Below are positions 11,492 through 25,863 of a DNA stretch of 64,000 nucleotides, piece by piece (position 1 is the first letter of the stretch; each line of letters starts with the position of its first letter). A model generated the notes under the pieces. It was not told the origin of the DNA. It saw only the letters and a program-made list of their open reading frames with translations, and made no database searches. This stretch comes from Lethocerus indicus (lineage: Eukaryota; Arthropoda; Insecta; Hemiptera; Belostomatidae): the NCBI GenBank assembly GCA_019843655.1, contig JACDQD010000010.1:3703637-3767636 (forward strand). Reading direction: 5' to 3'. The translations under genes and the position numbers were made by a program.

Positions 11492-13864
11492 AAATAAATT
11501 TTTCAAAACTCGTAGAATTAAGTTTGAAAGCGGTGATACATAGTATACAATGTTTCGCTCACAGTCCGAGTTCGGACTCGGAGAAGTTTCAAACTGTTTT
11601 CTCAGTCATCTTACTTCCTTGTTTTTACCCACGGATTATTCCTCCTGTCTCTTTTATCTCCCATGAAACTTCGTCTCGCCCACTTCAGGCTATTGGAATC
11701 CGAAGAAAAAAACAAAAATCAATCCAAGTGCAAAGGGTTAGAGCATCTTATATTTTGGTCTTATTTAGCCGAGAGGGGAGAGTTCACGGTTAACAGGGCA
11801 CCACTTCCCCGTACCGTAGTAAAGATAGGGATAGGGAACTAAAAAAATTTACAACGCCGTTCCGATCTTATCACCCAGCTCTTGACTGTCTATAACTGTA
11901 GAGAAAAAAGCGAGAGAAAAAACTAGTAATCGATTTTCGCGGATCCGTGAAGGAATGTTGGGCACCGACGGAAGAACCACCGCTCCCATCTCGGACTGTG
12001 ACACTAGATGGAGTCAGAATTTCAATGACAATGAAATAGCTTCTTCATATATTATATTAAGCGTATATAAATATATTTATTTTATTAATTCCTCTACTTA
12101 TTTTATTCCAGTGTACTAACGAGTAATCTAAGTAGAGTGAATCTGGAATATGAAATATTTCCATATATTGCATAACGTTATTTGCCTCAAAATCAGTTTG
12201 AAAACTCCGGAATGTTGCTATATTAATAGGCAATTTCAGAAATTCGTACGAATCTAATCTGAACCTGCTCCTATAGACCGACGAAATAAGACCGGAAGAA
12301 ATGCCAGTAGTGAAAGCGACAGCCAATTCCAGTTATCACGCCTCTCTTATCGTGACCGCTAAAAATTGGTCCCTAACTAATGACAGGGCGGCCAGATATT
12401 CGGCCGATATTGGCCTCCTGAATATTGGGCTCAGTATAAGAGGAAAGGCAAGGAGAGAAAATGGAAAATCGCAGATCGCAACTATTCGCAACAGCTCGCA
12501 GTTGCGATACAGCGATCTCTTACTCAAGCTTTTTATTATAGAGAAGTAGCAAGGCTATACTTAAGATTTCAGTTTCCGCATTACCATGAACATTGTTCAG
12601 GATACTTGAGTATAGATATTATTTGAATTCCAGGTTTCGTTTTGCGTTTGATGATAATTCTTTATTTCGATTTGAAAACGAAAAGAGTCCAAAGGAAGAA
12701 CGCTCGCCGACTATAACATCAAAACTAAAAATAACTTCTATTTTATTAGTACTTAGTACTTAGTCACTTAAAAATCAAACTTATATTTTTAGATAAGATT
12801 GAACAACATTGAGCAATTTCGCATCTTTTTGTTTTCGTTTTCCGCAGCACCTAACACCCGCTAATATTCACCTTACAATTTATTTACATTAATTCGTTCA
12901 TTATGCAATGAATTAAGTGTAACCTTAGATTAAAGTCATTTACTACAGGATTTATAGTTGTTCACTCCGTTTCCTTCAGACGGTTGCAGAAAAACCATAA
13001 TTTATACGAAACGAACAATAGTACCACTTGGAATAATCAGTGCGGCAGAAATTTGTTACGACAGAACAGTATTCAAAATGCCATTTACAACAGGTGTTAA
13101 TTGAGTTGTTAATATAAAAACTCGACTGATTATGCCATTCAAATGTACATTATAAATTGTTTTTATTCAGAGTTTATTTGCAAACGCGGCGACTGAATTT
13201 AATTCGTTTCCTTTGCGACTTAATTTTTCCCGGGCCGTTCCTCTTCCACAGTCGGGTTCTTTCTCCTAAATTATTCACGTTAGGATTGTTTTCCTTCTCT
13301 GTATTCCATTAGCGGAGAATGGAAGGCCGCCGGCCCCTAACAATGATCCATATAATTTTTGTGGAAACTTTCTTTTTCTTCTTCTTCTTCTCCAAAAGCA
13401 GAGAGAAGATAAAGGATATTTATAACCGGGGCAAGGGGCCGGGCCCGAGAGGCAAACGAATATACGACGGGCCCCTTAAGCCCTATTCGTTTTCCTTGCG
13501 AATCGCCGACCGCAGCACTGTAAACGGAATTATAATGTATTTTTTCGCGTTTCAATCTTACGATTCTCGGTTATCCAGGAGTTGGCGAGCCATTGCTTCC
13601 TTGGCCAGTACCTCAGCCAATATTGTACATCGACGGGTTCATTGAATTTCATGTACTGAAAAATTGAATATCTCCTTATGTCCATATTTCGAGAACGGAT
13701 ATAAATTACAGTTTATAAGTGAACTTTCAAAAATTAAACAAAGTATAATGTGCATATACTGGTCTACAGGGATATTTTCAGTTCTAGCTTCGTTTTTTGT
13801 TATATTTCATTCTAATTCTATGCCGAATTCTAAAGTGTGTGGGAATTTCACAGCCCGGCCGCAG

Positions 13865-14160
13865 TGTGTGAGAAAATGAGAGTTGAAAAAGTGAGGAAGA
13901 AAGCGAAGCGCGGTACGGAAAAGTGAAAAGACGGGGGAAGAAAAGAAGAGGGAGAGTAAGCGATATTTTGTGGGCAGAAGTGAAGGCGAGAGGGGGGGAG
14001 GGGGATTGAGGGAGGGGGCGAGCCCACAACAGTCGTGATCTCCCTCCCCCCGACCGTGATAACGGATCCTTCATCTTCTACCTTCCCTCTCGTTCTTCTC
14101 CCCATTCCGTTTCTCTCCCACTCTCCCTCGCTCTCGCTCTCCTCTTCTCGCTCCGCGGTT
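13865..14160. repeat. Purine-rich to pyrimidine-rich strand-switch island
   Basis: On the plus strand about 13870-14025 is almost entirely purine-rich (GAGGAAGAAAGCGAAG, then GGGGGAGGGGG), and 14040-14155 is CT-rich. The two halves could pair imperfectly or form triplex structures. Minus-strand frames across it are Glu/Arg- and Ser/Pro-rich low-complexity reads with no recognised domain. Confidence 0.5.
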
Positions 14161-15608
14161 TCAGCGAAAGTCCGTGGACCTTCGGCCATCCGCTAGGGCC
14201 CCAGGTTTCTCAGTTGGGTTTTTTCGAACGGCAAAATTGTGTTCTTGCTTACATGATAAATGTATTTCACTTTTATTTTATCTTTCAACGTGTCATTTTA
14301 ATTCGCTAAGTCATTATTATAAAACTAAAAGTTCTAAACTATGCAATATTTAAAACGATATGTTTTGATTCTATTAAGATTTTCCGTGCCGAGAGAATAA
14401 TACAGTAACAATGTTCTTCAACGATAAACACTATTATGGTTCCCATTATTAGTGCTAAACATATTTTTAATAACATACTAATGTTTGTGATACGCTACTA
14501 TTTCTTTTGTTGATTTAAATATTGAGCATTATGTGCGTTCAAGAATAAAGATTTTGATTATTGTTTTCCACATGGTTTTATTCATAAGAGATGAAATTTG
14601 GGGCCACCTGTTCCAATATGTACCCAGTATCTGGTGACACACCGTACTTGCTCAATTAATGATCAATATCCCTTTTTTTTGTCTGTGTATAATATATATT
14701 AAACACATAAGATCGTGGTGTACTATACGGTTATCGACAAACTGATCAAAGACAAGACGCTTAGGGATTCTCCGTTTAGGAAAATTTACTTTCTATAGTC
14801 CTGGTACACCAGTTACGGCTTCTGTCCATCGGCAGTAGTATTCCGATAGTAAAGAAGTGCGGTACTGTACGAATATCGGCTTTAGATTATGAACCTTGTC
14901 AGTAAAATCTCTATACTGTGCTTATGTTCTGCAATACTTTACTAACTATGGCGAGAAGAGTGTTTTAGTAAAGTCAGAGGCTTAATTTATTCTTACAAAA
15001 CTTGCAATCCCCAGGTCCTTTTTCGACTCCTCGAAGAAACTCAATTTATAGTCCGTTGAAAGCTGCCTCGGGTTTTCCAACAGTAGGGTTCAGTCAATGT
15101 GAGAACAGCTAGTGCAAACAGGGTGCTCCCTTCGTACGGGCCCAGCCTACGCTTCCTCGTTGTTTGCCTTCTCGACTCCTTTGCTTTGTTCAGTCGCTTT
15201 TATCGCATTTCCTTACACAACAATTATCGCTTTTTCCCTTTCTATAGCTTCCGGTCACGACGACACTGTCGACGGGGACAAGTCACCTAAGATTTTAGCA
15301 TGTCACACTACGAAGAAGAGAGATACAAGGTCCAGATCTATTGAACCGGGAGGGGACGGGGGTGATTCCTTCCTGAATATTCTACCCCAAAATTACTCTC
15401 AAAAACACAGCAATATATCCCAAATCCTCGCCAAACAAGTTATTTTTACTTGCATTAGTCTGTGCTTGACACAACACACATTATTATATAATTTATTCAA
15501 CGTGGAAACGCATTGATGCTTATTCGATTACAGTTCGTTCGTTAGGAATGTCTTAATGCGGAGAGTCCTGGAGGTAGCGTCTACTGCTTGAAAAAATTCC
15601 TTCTCCCA

Positions 15609-15609
<1 letters not shown>

Positions 15610-15671
<62 letters not shown>
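15610..15671. repeat. (CT)n microsatellite
   Basis: Uninterrupted CT/TC dinucleotide tract of about 60 nt. The Leu-Ser repeat peptide read through it is an artefact. Confidence 0.98.
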
Positions 15672-15673
<2 letters not shown>

Positions 15674-18600
15674 GTGTACTCTTACGTCATTTTATTACTT
15701 TATGTTTTTATTATTATTGTTTGATTGTCCGCCAGACTTTACGACAACTTGGGTAAAACTGACGTCACGGAATACATCTATACGCTTAACGCTTTTACAA
15801 ATTTGCCACATTACGCTTTCAATTCTAACAGTTTTTTTTATAATAGGGAATTGATATTCCAAAAGTATAACTTCATATCACATAGTCGGATCATCAACTC
15901 AAGGCCGAATACGTTCGCGTTACACTATTAAGGCGATGTCGGAGAACCAAAATCTTGCCTATATTATTAATGCTGTGTATGGAATGGGTGCCAACTCTTC
16001 TCTAAGGGCCTGTTGTCGATGTCGTGACCGGCGTTTTTCTCCTTTTAGCCAATTTTAAATTCCGCCTGCCCCGCGCGGATTCGGACATGTCAATTAATAT
16101 GAGTTTCATAAATATTCAGCAATTGAATAATTCATAGCCGGAGCGGGAGAGTCAACGACGTTTTTAGTCAACTATTACACGCTCGGTCGGAACCCGCTGA
16201 GAGAACTCATCATCCCAACAACAGAAGAATTTAAAACAAACGGGATATTGCCAAGTTCCGATATTGAACCATTTTCTAAACATCACTTAATTTAAATAGT
16301 GACGATAATGGACCTTCCTATTATAAAATATATATGCTAAAGTTATAAAACAACACCTATAAGTAACAACACATATAATGGCCAGCTTATACGCAGACAC
16401 GCCCAGTAAAATGCAATCACTCGTGTTATAATGAAATAAATTCGTAAAAACAATTGAGAAAAGCTGGACGTATTTTATTCCTTAAATTCCTAACTAGTTC
16501 ATACACGTTTCAATAAACTATTTGTATGTTACTTAAACTCAAATCAACATCATAGTCTCTGTGGCGACAAATATTAGACAAAAATACGCCAAGCATTATT
16601 TGAATATATTCGGAGTTATCGGGTGTTATAGCATTCCCCTCCACCCTTATCGTATATTATTTCAATGTCAAATTTAACGAATCAAATATTAAATTTTCAG
16701 TCTAACTACTACCTAGCCATATGTACTAACAGCATATGGTAATTAATACTTTTGAATAAGTCATTTGGACAAGAATAAATTTCAGAGATAGACAAATTTC
16801 GCATAATATCCACATAAATCATTCCAACGAAGTGTTACCTTTCTATAGGTGTGGATGTCGCACGACACGTAGATGAAAAACATCGGCCAATTTCGCAAAC
16901 AACTTTCAAATATCGACTTTCAACACCTCGAAAAGGTCTCTCGACTCGGGGGGTGGGTGGGGTCGCCGGTATCAAGATTCTTTTTTTTGTCTTCACCGTT
17001 CGAGATCGGTAAAAATCGATTAACCTTCTCTTCGGCTGTAGAAAAACCGAAGAACAAAAATAGTGTATAATATGAAGGGGGGTGGGGTGGGAGGTGTCAT
17101 TCTCGAGAAACGGTGTTAGCGCTGGAGGTGGGACTGAAAATAATTAACAGTGTTTAATAACCGGTGTTTTGTGCGTGCCTACCTCCCATGTTCGTGCGTG
17201 CCAGTTCATGTGCGTGTGCGTCCCTTTGTGTCCCGAGTCAAGTATAAAGCCCGGCCAACGACAACCGCCCCACCCCCCTACCACCAGCGTCAAAAGGAGT
17301 CTTTACAATATTAAAGCGCTCCGAATCTGAGACAATGAAACCTCAAGCCTGCTAAATAAACAATTGTTTATTGCCCAAAGGTCTTTGGACGCGTGCCAAT
17401 GTCGCAAAACCCCGGGCGTCGTGCGTTCCCACATGCATATATTGAACCGGGCCATTACGGCCCTAAGTACGTACAGCAGTTGATAACTAAACTAAAGACA
17501 GAGTTTCGAGCCCAATTTCAATAATATTCAAAACGTGCTCCAAACCATATCATTTATAGACCTGCTAAATATTTAGCAGTAGACCGATTCAATTTAAAAT
17601 TTCACAATTCAGCAAAATGATGGCTCATATTATGCACCCCGAAATCGGTTTAGCTTACGGTCAAACAGACCGTAGAAATAAATATATTATTAAAGTTCAA
17701 ATAGTATACAATCTTTTACAAAATATGTGTTCATATTACCGCGTGTTCCATATCCTGCATATGTATATATAGACATGCGTAAATCACTGTATTATGTTAG
17801 TGATATCACGACCGTCAGAGATGCCTTGACCAGTCAAGTTTAGAAGAAAACTCCCTCAACTATTTAATGAAAGATATTCTGAAAAATCTATCAATCTATC
17901 TCGCATAATAATTTGAGGAAATTTAACTTGAAACTGCTTACCCGAATTGCAAACACTAAAGAAAACAATAGATTAGTATAAGAGCTCTGGGTCATCCACC
18001 TCAATGGGAGGGTCTTTATATCTTTTCCCTTCCTTTTTCTCATCGCGACTTATTATCATAGCACAATGTAATTAATTAAAATATGAGTAATCGCCAGATG
18101 CGATCCCCAATATTTATCTTATTTATACATATGAGCATGGCCATATTAATAAGTTACTAATTGTAATTCTGCAGTAGATAGATTATAATAAATTTAGAAT
18201 TACACTCGACCGTGTGAAACAATCTAATCCTTAAGGAAATATAACCTAATAAATATTATAATTTATCCGGAACTCACTAGAGTCATTTCTCACAGATTTC
18301 TGGCTGTAATTTCACACGGTTTATTATGGAATTAGTAATTAGCACGTTTACAATCCTGTCTCATTGTGCTTCTGTATATTGTCCGATTCATTTTTTGTTG
18401 AGTTGAACGAAATTTTAAACCGTATTACGAAAATCCCGGTGAATACTGCCGGGACTTAACAAACATAAATTGGGCACGTAAGTATAATAATAAATAACTA
18501 TGGGAACTATCTATTATTCATAAACAGAAACTAAACCTGCAATAACTGTATAATTTTTTAAGAATGAACATTTAAACTCTATCACCTTTAAGTAAATTTG

Positions 18601-20269
18601 TTCGAGACTCCTCTACAGCCTCTTCCTTTGTGCCGTCGTTCCTCGGCGAAACGTCGAGTGCTCAGTGAGAGTGAGCGACCTTGGCACTGGGAGAGGCAGC
18701 ATACAAAAGCCAAAATTCGAGTTTATCACGATGCAATAAAAACAGGCGCAGATATATTATTTCGCTGACGTGCCAATGCCAAGTGCCCTCTCGGTTCCCA
18801 AAAGAGGCGCACCGGTAAGAGAAATTCTAACCGCAATTCGTACGGGCAGGTTTTGGGTAGAAGATTTTTAAATTACTGTAGCAGCCACTTTATCGGCCCA
18901 TCTAAAAAATAACACTTAACACGAAAAGACACTCCGGGCAGCCGGATGAAAAACAGACGCCTGTCAAATCTCACGCTTGGATTTTTTTCGGTCCACAAAC
19001 AATTTACATTTGTTTCCACATTTGGTCTAATGTCCAACTTGTCTGTGAAATTTAACAACACAATGACCAAAGTTAGCAAGACCTTGCTTTGCAGTATGGA
19101 CTGTATGTTGAGCAGTAATTCAGAATACTTCAAGAGTTTTCTGATAATATTAGAGGGTATGCATTTTTTTATGTTTTAGTCGAGTGAGACTAAATGTATT
19201 TAAATTCTCCATAAAAAGGGTTTTTATATCAGTGAAGATATATTGAATTCATTACAAACATTGAGTCAGTCTGGAAAAAGAACAGAACGTACGGACCGAG
19301 GGGCCGGCCGAAATATACGCTGAGGACGTTATCAGTAGGGGATGAATGAATTAATTGTTGTACTACAGGGGTTATGATAGTTTATCATCTATCCGAACAA
19401 AATATATTCAATTATTATCATCAATACCATTTTTTGCAGAGTTTCTGTCAATAGCACAAATCTGGAGCTAACCACACTGATTTCAATATTCCCTTCTTTT
19501 TGTCCTTGTTCGATGGAGTTAGCGCTTTGAATGTATTGGTCGAAATTCAGAATGTACAAGTTAAACGCCCTACATTATTCGAGGTTCCTGGTTCCGGTTT
19601 ATTTGAAAACAGAAATGGGACTTGCGGAATCGACGAATTTCGAACTTGTAAATTTGGGCTGCGCGGAGGGCGCTCTTGGAGGTTTGGCTAGATGTTGGGG
19701 AATGTGATGAGTCATGCCCAGGGGACTTTTCAAGGCCCACTATCCGCCCGGGCAAGGAGCCAACTCCCCTCGGCACTGCGAAAAAAATCCCGCAATAAAT
19801 AAACATTGCCGAAATTCAACAGTCCTGCATCAACCCTTTCCAATGTGCATCTTGGAAGATGGGGCACGTCTCAGACCATATTCCAGTTCAATATGGTATG
19901 TAATCGCCAGATGTTGCCAGCTGAACAAGGTGGAACGCAAAAAGGTTTACGAAAACATTTATTATGGCAACATGCTGATATCCCGAAATTTAATTCGTAT
20001 AGGCTCAAAAATGCGAAGGTAACAATGACATGGTATTTCCTATTAGATGCGATAGCAGTAGGACGATACTGCATCAACCCATTATATGAGAGACGAAATC
20101 GATTTAGTTTAAGGCCAGGAATTTACGAACGAAAGCAGGCAAATCAGTCTATACGGCTGAAAACGTTTTAAAGAATGAAGAAGTCGAACAACAAATCGGC
20201 GGAGGGGCGTAGCTTTACACTAAATTTTAAATAGTAAAAAAATGAGAAGATAGAGTCTCGTCGATAAGG

Positions 20270-20520
20270 GTAATAAGAGAAGGAAGGACGGGGGAGAGGG
20301 AAGGAATGGTAGAAGATAGATAGAGGGAGAGGGAGAGAAGGAACCGGTTCCGTGTGTTCTCTCAGAGTTCATTCACTTCCAAAGGCAGAAACCACTCGTG
20401 CAATTATGCCGCCCCCCTGGGCTCCCCCCCTCTCGACAACCGCCGCACCGCTCTTCCTTACATATAATCCACCTCTATCCCTCTCTCCGTACTTCATCAT
20501 CCACGCGGGCCTTTTGTTTC
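20270..20520. repeat. Purine-rich to pyrimidine-rich strand-switch island
   Basis: GA-rich plus strand at 20270-20345 (GGGGGAGAGGGAAGG, GATAGATAGAGGGAGAGGG), followed by a C-rich stretch (CCGCCCCCCTGGGCTCCCCC) from about 20408. The layout is the same as at 13865-14160 and 57960-58100. Overlapping frames are compositional shadows. Confidence 0.45.
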
Positions 20521-23500
20521 GTTCGCTACGGGAGACTCCGCAGTGAAGGGAATTCTGCGTTGATGCCGGGTGGCGAGTGGGAGGTTTCAACACTACAGCA
20601 TTCTCATCGCGCAATTCGGACACCACCGGCTTTAAGCACGAGATAAGCACAGCCCAACACGGTGGGCAAAACTTCACCTTCGTACCGAAGTCTAATATCC
20701 TGTTCGCTGAGACTTTAGTCAACACCCACGATAAGCGGCTACAAGCAAAAGAGAACAAATGCCTTCGTAATTCCCTCGACGTACCCGCTCCCCACCCTCC
20801 CCCTCAAGAACATTGACTGATGGCGTACACGCCCAGGCTCCCGACAGTAACTGACATATAGGAAGAAACTCCAAAGCAATAGCAGCCCACTGGCATCCTT
20901 TTGCCATTTAACAAACAATTTCCACTGAGCGAAAAAAAGGGTCATCACTTTTAGCATGTGACGATAAAGTTCTGTGAGTGACAAACGAAGATAATAAAGT
21001 GCTGTATAATGTTTTACTACTAATTCCAATCGTCAATCGTATCCACAGTGTAACTACAATTTTGTGGTGTAAAGTTTAGTGTTTAATCTTTGTTTTTTTA
21101 GCAATGTATTCTTTCCGATTATTCAGTATCTACAAGTTTGAATATTTATACATATCAGGGCAAAAGTAAAGAAATAAAGATCTTTGTAAATTGGTAATGG
21201 AGACTGCGGCCTGAAGAGGAACTAAGGAGACCCGTCGAATAGTAGACTGTTAATTTCTTATCTAAACAGGAAAGGAACCGCCGCTAAGAGTCGCTTTCAT
21301 ACCTGACTTTAAAAAATATACCGCGCACAATACACGACTCTGTTATTAGTTATTGAAAACACATCATGGTTCAAACGGCAATGGGACAATACGGGTATTC
21401 CTAAATAACAGTGAACAACAGCGAATATCTGATTTAGTTGGTCAGTACTTCATTAATATACTACCGCGATTTTCTGCGACGGAGCTTGAACCTTAACTGG
21501 TATTAGTAATTGTCGAGATCACAAATTCATGGCATGAAATAATGTCCTGAAGGCGCTTCAAACAGAAACATTTGCTGTCTATAAATAAATAATAATACAA
21601 ATCACAACGTGCCTGGCAAATATGTGGGTTACAGAAAGGACGAGAGGAGTAAATAATCAGGATTAGAATTAAGAATGATTTGATCGTCGCTTCTTACTCC
21701 TCATTTACGTCCAACCTGAGCGAGAACACACAGCGCACTCTTCGCTGAATAAAATAAACGTAACAAGGATATTATACGGCCATGTTTAGAGCACTTGAAG
21801 AAATATATGTGAATATATATATAACCGAGGCCGTTGAGACAGTGTTCGCTGTTATATGATAGCATGAGCTAATATGTATGTATGGCTTTTAATACATAAA
21901 TTTGAATCACACGACTGGGTAATAAAAACACGCGGACACGTTTATCCCTCGTGCCGTGTGCGGCCGGTTGCACAAAGTGGAAGGAATAGGCCTGAATTTA
22001 AATCGGGGCGAGCAGAGGCGTTAACAGTTAATAGTTGCCGACGACGCAAGAGGACTGGGGCTGTAAAACACGAAGCAGATTTTAAAGCCGGCCGCTCGTT
22101 TTAATACCTAGACTTCCGGCAAGGCACCACCTGGTAATTCCTCTTTACAAGAAATACGAGCCTCGAACAGAATTCCAAATGGAATGATAGAAACTCAACA
22201 GTTCTCCTGCGTGTAACCGTTGTACAAGTCCTTCTACATTTTCCACAGTGAAATGTTGCATACCTATTGCTTAACGAGTGGATATTGGCACCTTAGAAAA
22301 AAAGAATCAGTATGGGGGAACCGAATAATCGAAAATGTTGTATACTACTCGACCTAATACAGTACCTATATGTTGATTCATACTAATTTAACATAATAAA
22401 ATGGGATATTTTAATTACACATTGGAGGTTGCCTTTTTCATAATGCCTACAATTTTTATTAAATTGTAATTCATCCCCCTTCCTTTTTATGAAATTTTTA
22501 CCGGAACATAATATGCGTCAATATTGCGGGAGATATATTAAACCGGTCTAAACAATTGGAGGCGATTGGCGATCGAGAACTAGTACCCTACATTAAAAAT
22601 GATCGTAAAACAAATAAATCTGTTGTCTATAAATACCTTCTATACTGAACAATATAATAATGTTTTGCCGGACAACTGTATGAAAAAATATGATCTCATA
22701 TTTTTGCTTTAATCATTATGTATTTTCATCTTTGCCCGAATCTAAAAATTTTTCAATTGTGTCGACACTGCCAGAAAAGATAGCGAGATCCTGAATTCTT
22801 CATTTTCAATCTACTTTTGTTCACGTTGTGATCTATTAGTGTAGGTGAATATTGCGGCACTTCTACCAACACTATGACCTGGTACTAAAAAACTAGAACG
22901 TTAGAAAAACAATCAACGTTAGTTGCCGACAGTGGCAACAATTGGTGGGGTGATTGAAACAGGGTGAGCGTTACTGGAAACTTCCATTAGCCTGGACGCG
23001 TCCATCCACCCCCCCCCCGTGCTGTTGAAATGACTCCCGCGATTTCTGTTGGGGTTCCGCCGAAATGCCATTTTCAACCCCAGGGCTCGTTTTTTCGCTT
23101 CGCCACTTTCATTTTTTCATTCGACCGTCCCTCCCCTCCTCTGTTTTTCTTTTTAGGTGCAACAATTTTTTTTGTGTTCGGTTTACAGATTTAATTGAAA
23201 CGGACGTCCTCCGAGGACGAACCGCCCCCCCTCCGTTCGGTTCCGCGCCCGTAAACGATTTCCGAAATGGGAATCGCGCGGGGAGAAAAAAAATACGCCC
23301 GACGATACTTGGACGGTGGGTAGGGTATAACACCTGGACCGGGACCCCCCTTTTATAAACAAGAGTTACGAATGAATTCGGTGTGTGGGGGGCAGAACGA
23401 ATTGACACAGGTGTTTCGACTGATCTGAATTTTCCAATCCAGCCCTAAGTTTAATGTTCCGGTTTAATTTTTCCTCTAATTTCCCGCGAGTCATTTTTCT

Positions 23501-25648
23501 ATCTGGTCACGGGGTTTCGTGATATTGTCAGAATTATTTATTTAATGCGGAAAACAAAAATTAAAATAAATTTAAGATATCTATAATTTTAAAAATTCCA
23601 ATTCTAAATAATTAGATATAACTTAAATAAAATTATATATATACTTCGTGTAGTTTATTATAACTCATTTCCGTAGAATGACAATTATCAGAAGTATAAT
23701 CCCCAAATAAAATTAAATGAAATATTTCTGTATTAACCTTCTAAAAACGCTCTTCAGTCAATCGTTTTTCTCAACCAAAGTACTATAGTTAATATAATAC
23801 AATTCAGTAGAACGTATTCAACCAGCGTTGAAATAGCCCAGGGCGAGACAAGAGGAAGAGGAGGAAGCTGGGATATTAAATTTTACAAAATAGGCGGTGC
23901 CGGTGGAAATCCCGGAAGCGGAATTGCTTCCCCTGTGTTCAAGAATGGGTACGGGCCCCGGGCCGAGACTATATTGAGACGCTAACTGGGAAGATATTGA
24001 GAAGAAATTGCTGGCGGGGAACATCGGCGGCCCGGACGCCCCACCAAAACTCAATACCCGGACTAAAACCCTTTTGTAAGAGACGGCACATCCGATCCGA
24101 TTCTACCCCCCCACCACGGAGCTTTAAGCATTATTTGATTTCGATGCCGCCGTTATAGTTGTTCTATTCTTATACGTACCCAACCGAATTTCGGCCGCAA
24201 GATTTTCGTCGATATTCGCTTTGTACGATTTACGGTCGGATTGTTTAGAAAAAGCGGACTCTCCGACCTTCTGTAAAATCTTTATGCTAAGCTGGACTAC
24301 TTACTGTACTCTTGTGGCTACGCCAATGAGTTTGGCATGGAATAAAAGAAAATACTCGATTTATTTATTTAACGAGATCATCGATTAATTATTTATAACG
24401 AACATCATCCGTTAATATTGCGATGTACTAAACGCATGTCGTTTTTATCGTGCCCCAGACCTCTCCAGTACCTGCCTCTGTTATTATTCCACTTATTTCG
24501 TCTCAACCTAATTTTGTTTGCGAAGCGGGGCTTTATATACATAAAGCAAACAACTTACTGAACGCCTAAGGTCAGAAATAAGGTTAATTTTCAGCCATTA
24601 TTATAGATTCAGATAACCTTGATCGGAATGGGTCTCAAGTCTCCTCCGCTGATCTCCTTTGAAGCTTTCAAGTCACGTTTCGTGCCGTTCTCCCCAATTT
24701 AATAATACCCCGAGAGCTTTCCAACTCCTTCTTTTGTAAAGGAATCGAGAATATTCAATTTAATTTTAAAACTATATTGTATAAACACTCAGGAAAACAG
24801 TAACGTGAATTACGGTAAAATTGGACTCGTCTTTCGGACGACAATTAAATCCTACCAACTGTAATTAAATCGAAACATTTGCTATGTTTCTTAATTTGAA
24901 GTTTTATATCGTCTGTAACCTTTAACATAACTGGATACGCCGTGATTAACTGGTTGAAATCTACATTCTTATATATGCAATGGTCTACATTAAATGTAAT
25001 AATTTAAAGTACATGTTAAAATAATTCTTAAATTATTTTAAGTATAACTATGCTATGCTGTTTTTTCTTTAGCAGCCACCAATAGCAATCAAAAACAAAA
25101 AACAATCAGCAACAATAAATCTGTAACTGTCAACACTATCAGGCCTAAATGTTTCGCAATTCTACTGCTTCCTAAAGGAACAGTCTGCTGTGTGGAAAAA
25201 CTAAAGCTGAACAACGAAACAGTAAATCCCACTGGTATCCCTTAGGAAGTACGCCTCTCTAGAGAGTTGTTAAAATAACTTCATAAGCTTAAGACTTCCA
25301 AACTCACCCCATTAAAAATTCTTCTAAACATTGTATTATCTTCAATGGGGCTAATTAATCACCGTCCATCCAAAACCAAACTATAACAGGGATAATAAAA
25401 TTGCATAGCGGAAGCTTACACTTAGCCTAATATTACCAACCTTATTGGAAATAAACTCATCAAGTTTAAAGGTTACTCAAACAGAACAAGTATAATTTTA
25501 ACTACAGGCAAATGTTTACTTCTTCTTGCTTAGACTGTGCCAGTTTACATCATATATTAAGCGATTTGTGTTTACTTTCGGACGAATTTTTTTCCCCTAC
25601 ATTCTGTTGTCTCTGTAAACATTTGTTTTTAATATCGTTTTAATTTCA

Positions 25649-25863
25649 GATCAAAGGGGAGCATTTTCACGAGGGATTGGGCCCTCCGTCGGGCAGGACC
25701 CTGTTTAATTCGCCAATTAGAAGGCTGTTTCCCCGCCGGCAGGGGGCAAAAAATTACCCCTTTGATCGGGTGAAAAAATCCCCCTTTTTTGAAACTAGTA
25801 ATTACAAAGCTGCATTTGGAAGCGATTTTTTTCCCTACTCGCCCGACGCCGTTTAAAAATAAA
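25649..25863 (+). other. Candidate terminal exon (weak): acceptor-like site, 68-codon frame, stop, AATAAA
   Basis: TTTTAATTTCAG ends at 25649. From 25650 a frame runs 68 codons without a Met start to TAA (25854-25856), and AATAAA follows at 25858-25863. The peptide starts IKGEHFHEGLGPP and is rich in Pro, Phe, Gly and Lys, with no recognised domain. The block is GC-richer than its flanks. It also contains an 11-bp perfect inverted repeat, GATCAAAGGGG (25649-25659) against CCCCTTTGATC (25757-25767), which a hairpin repeat would explain equally well. Both AATAAA and acceptor-like sites are common in AT-rich DNA. Confidence 0.15.

Larger units (their letters stand above)
9445..15609. other. Non-coding stretch, no recognisable gene
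   Basis: Contains a near-palindrome AGTTGTAC-GA-GTACAACT (9815-9832), an AT-homeobox/E-box cluster at 11459-11491, a CTT-rich run at 13370-13392, and the purine-to-pyrimidine island at 13865-14160. Open frames such as 12301-12549 have no recognisable domain. Nothing further is supported. Confidence 0.6.
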
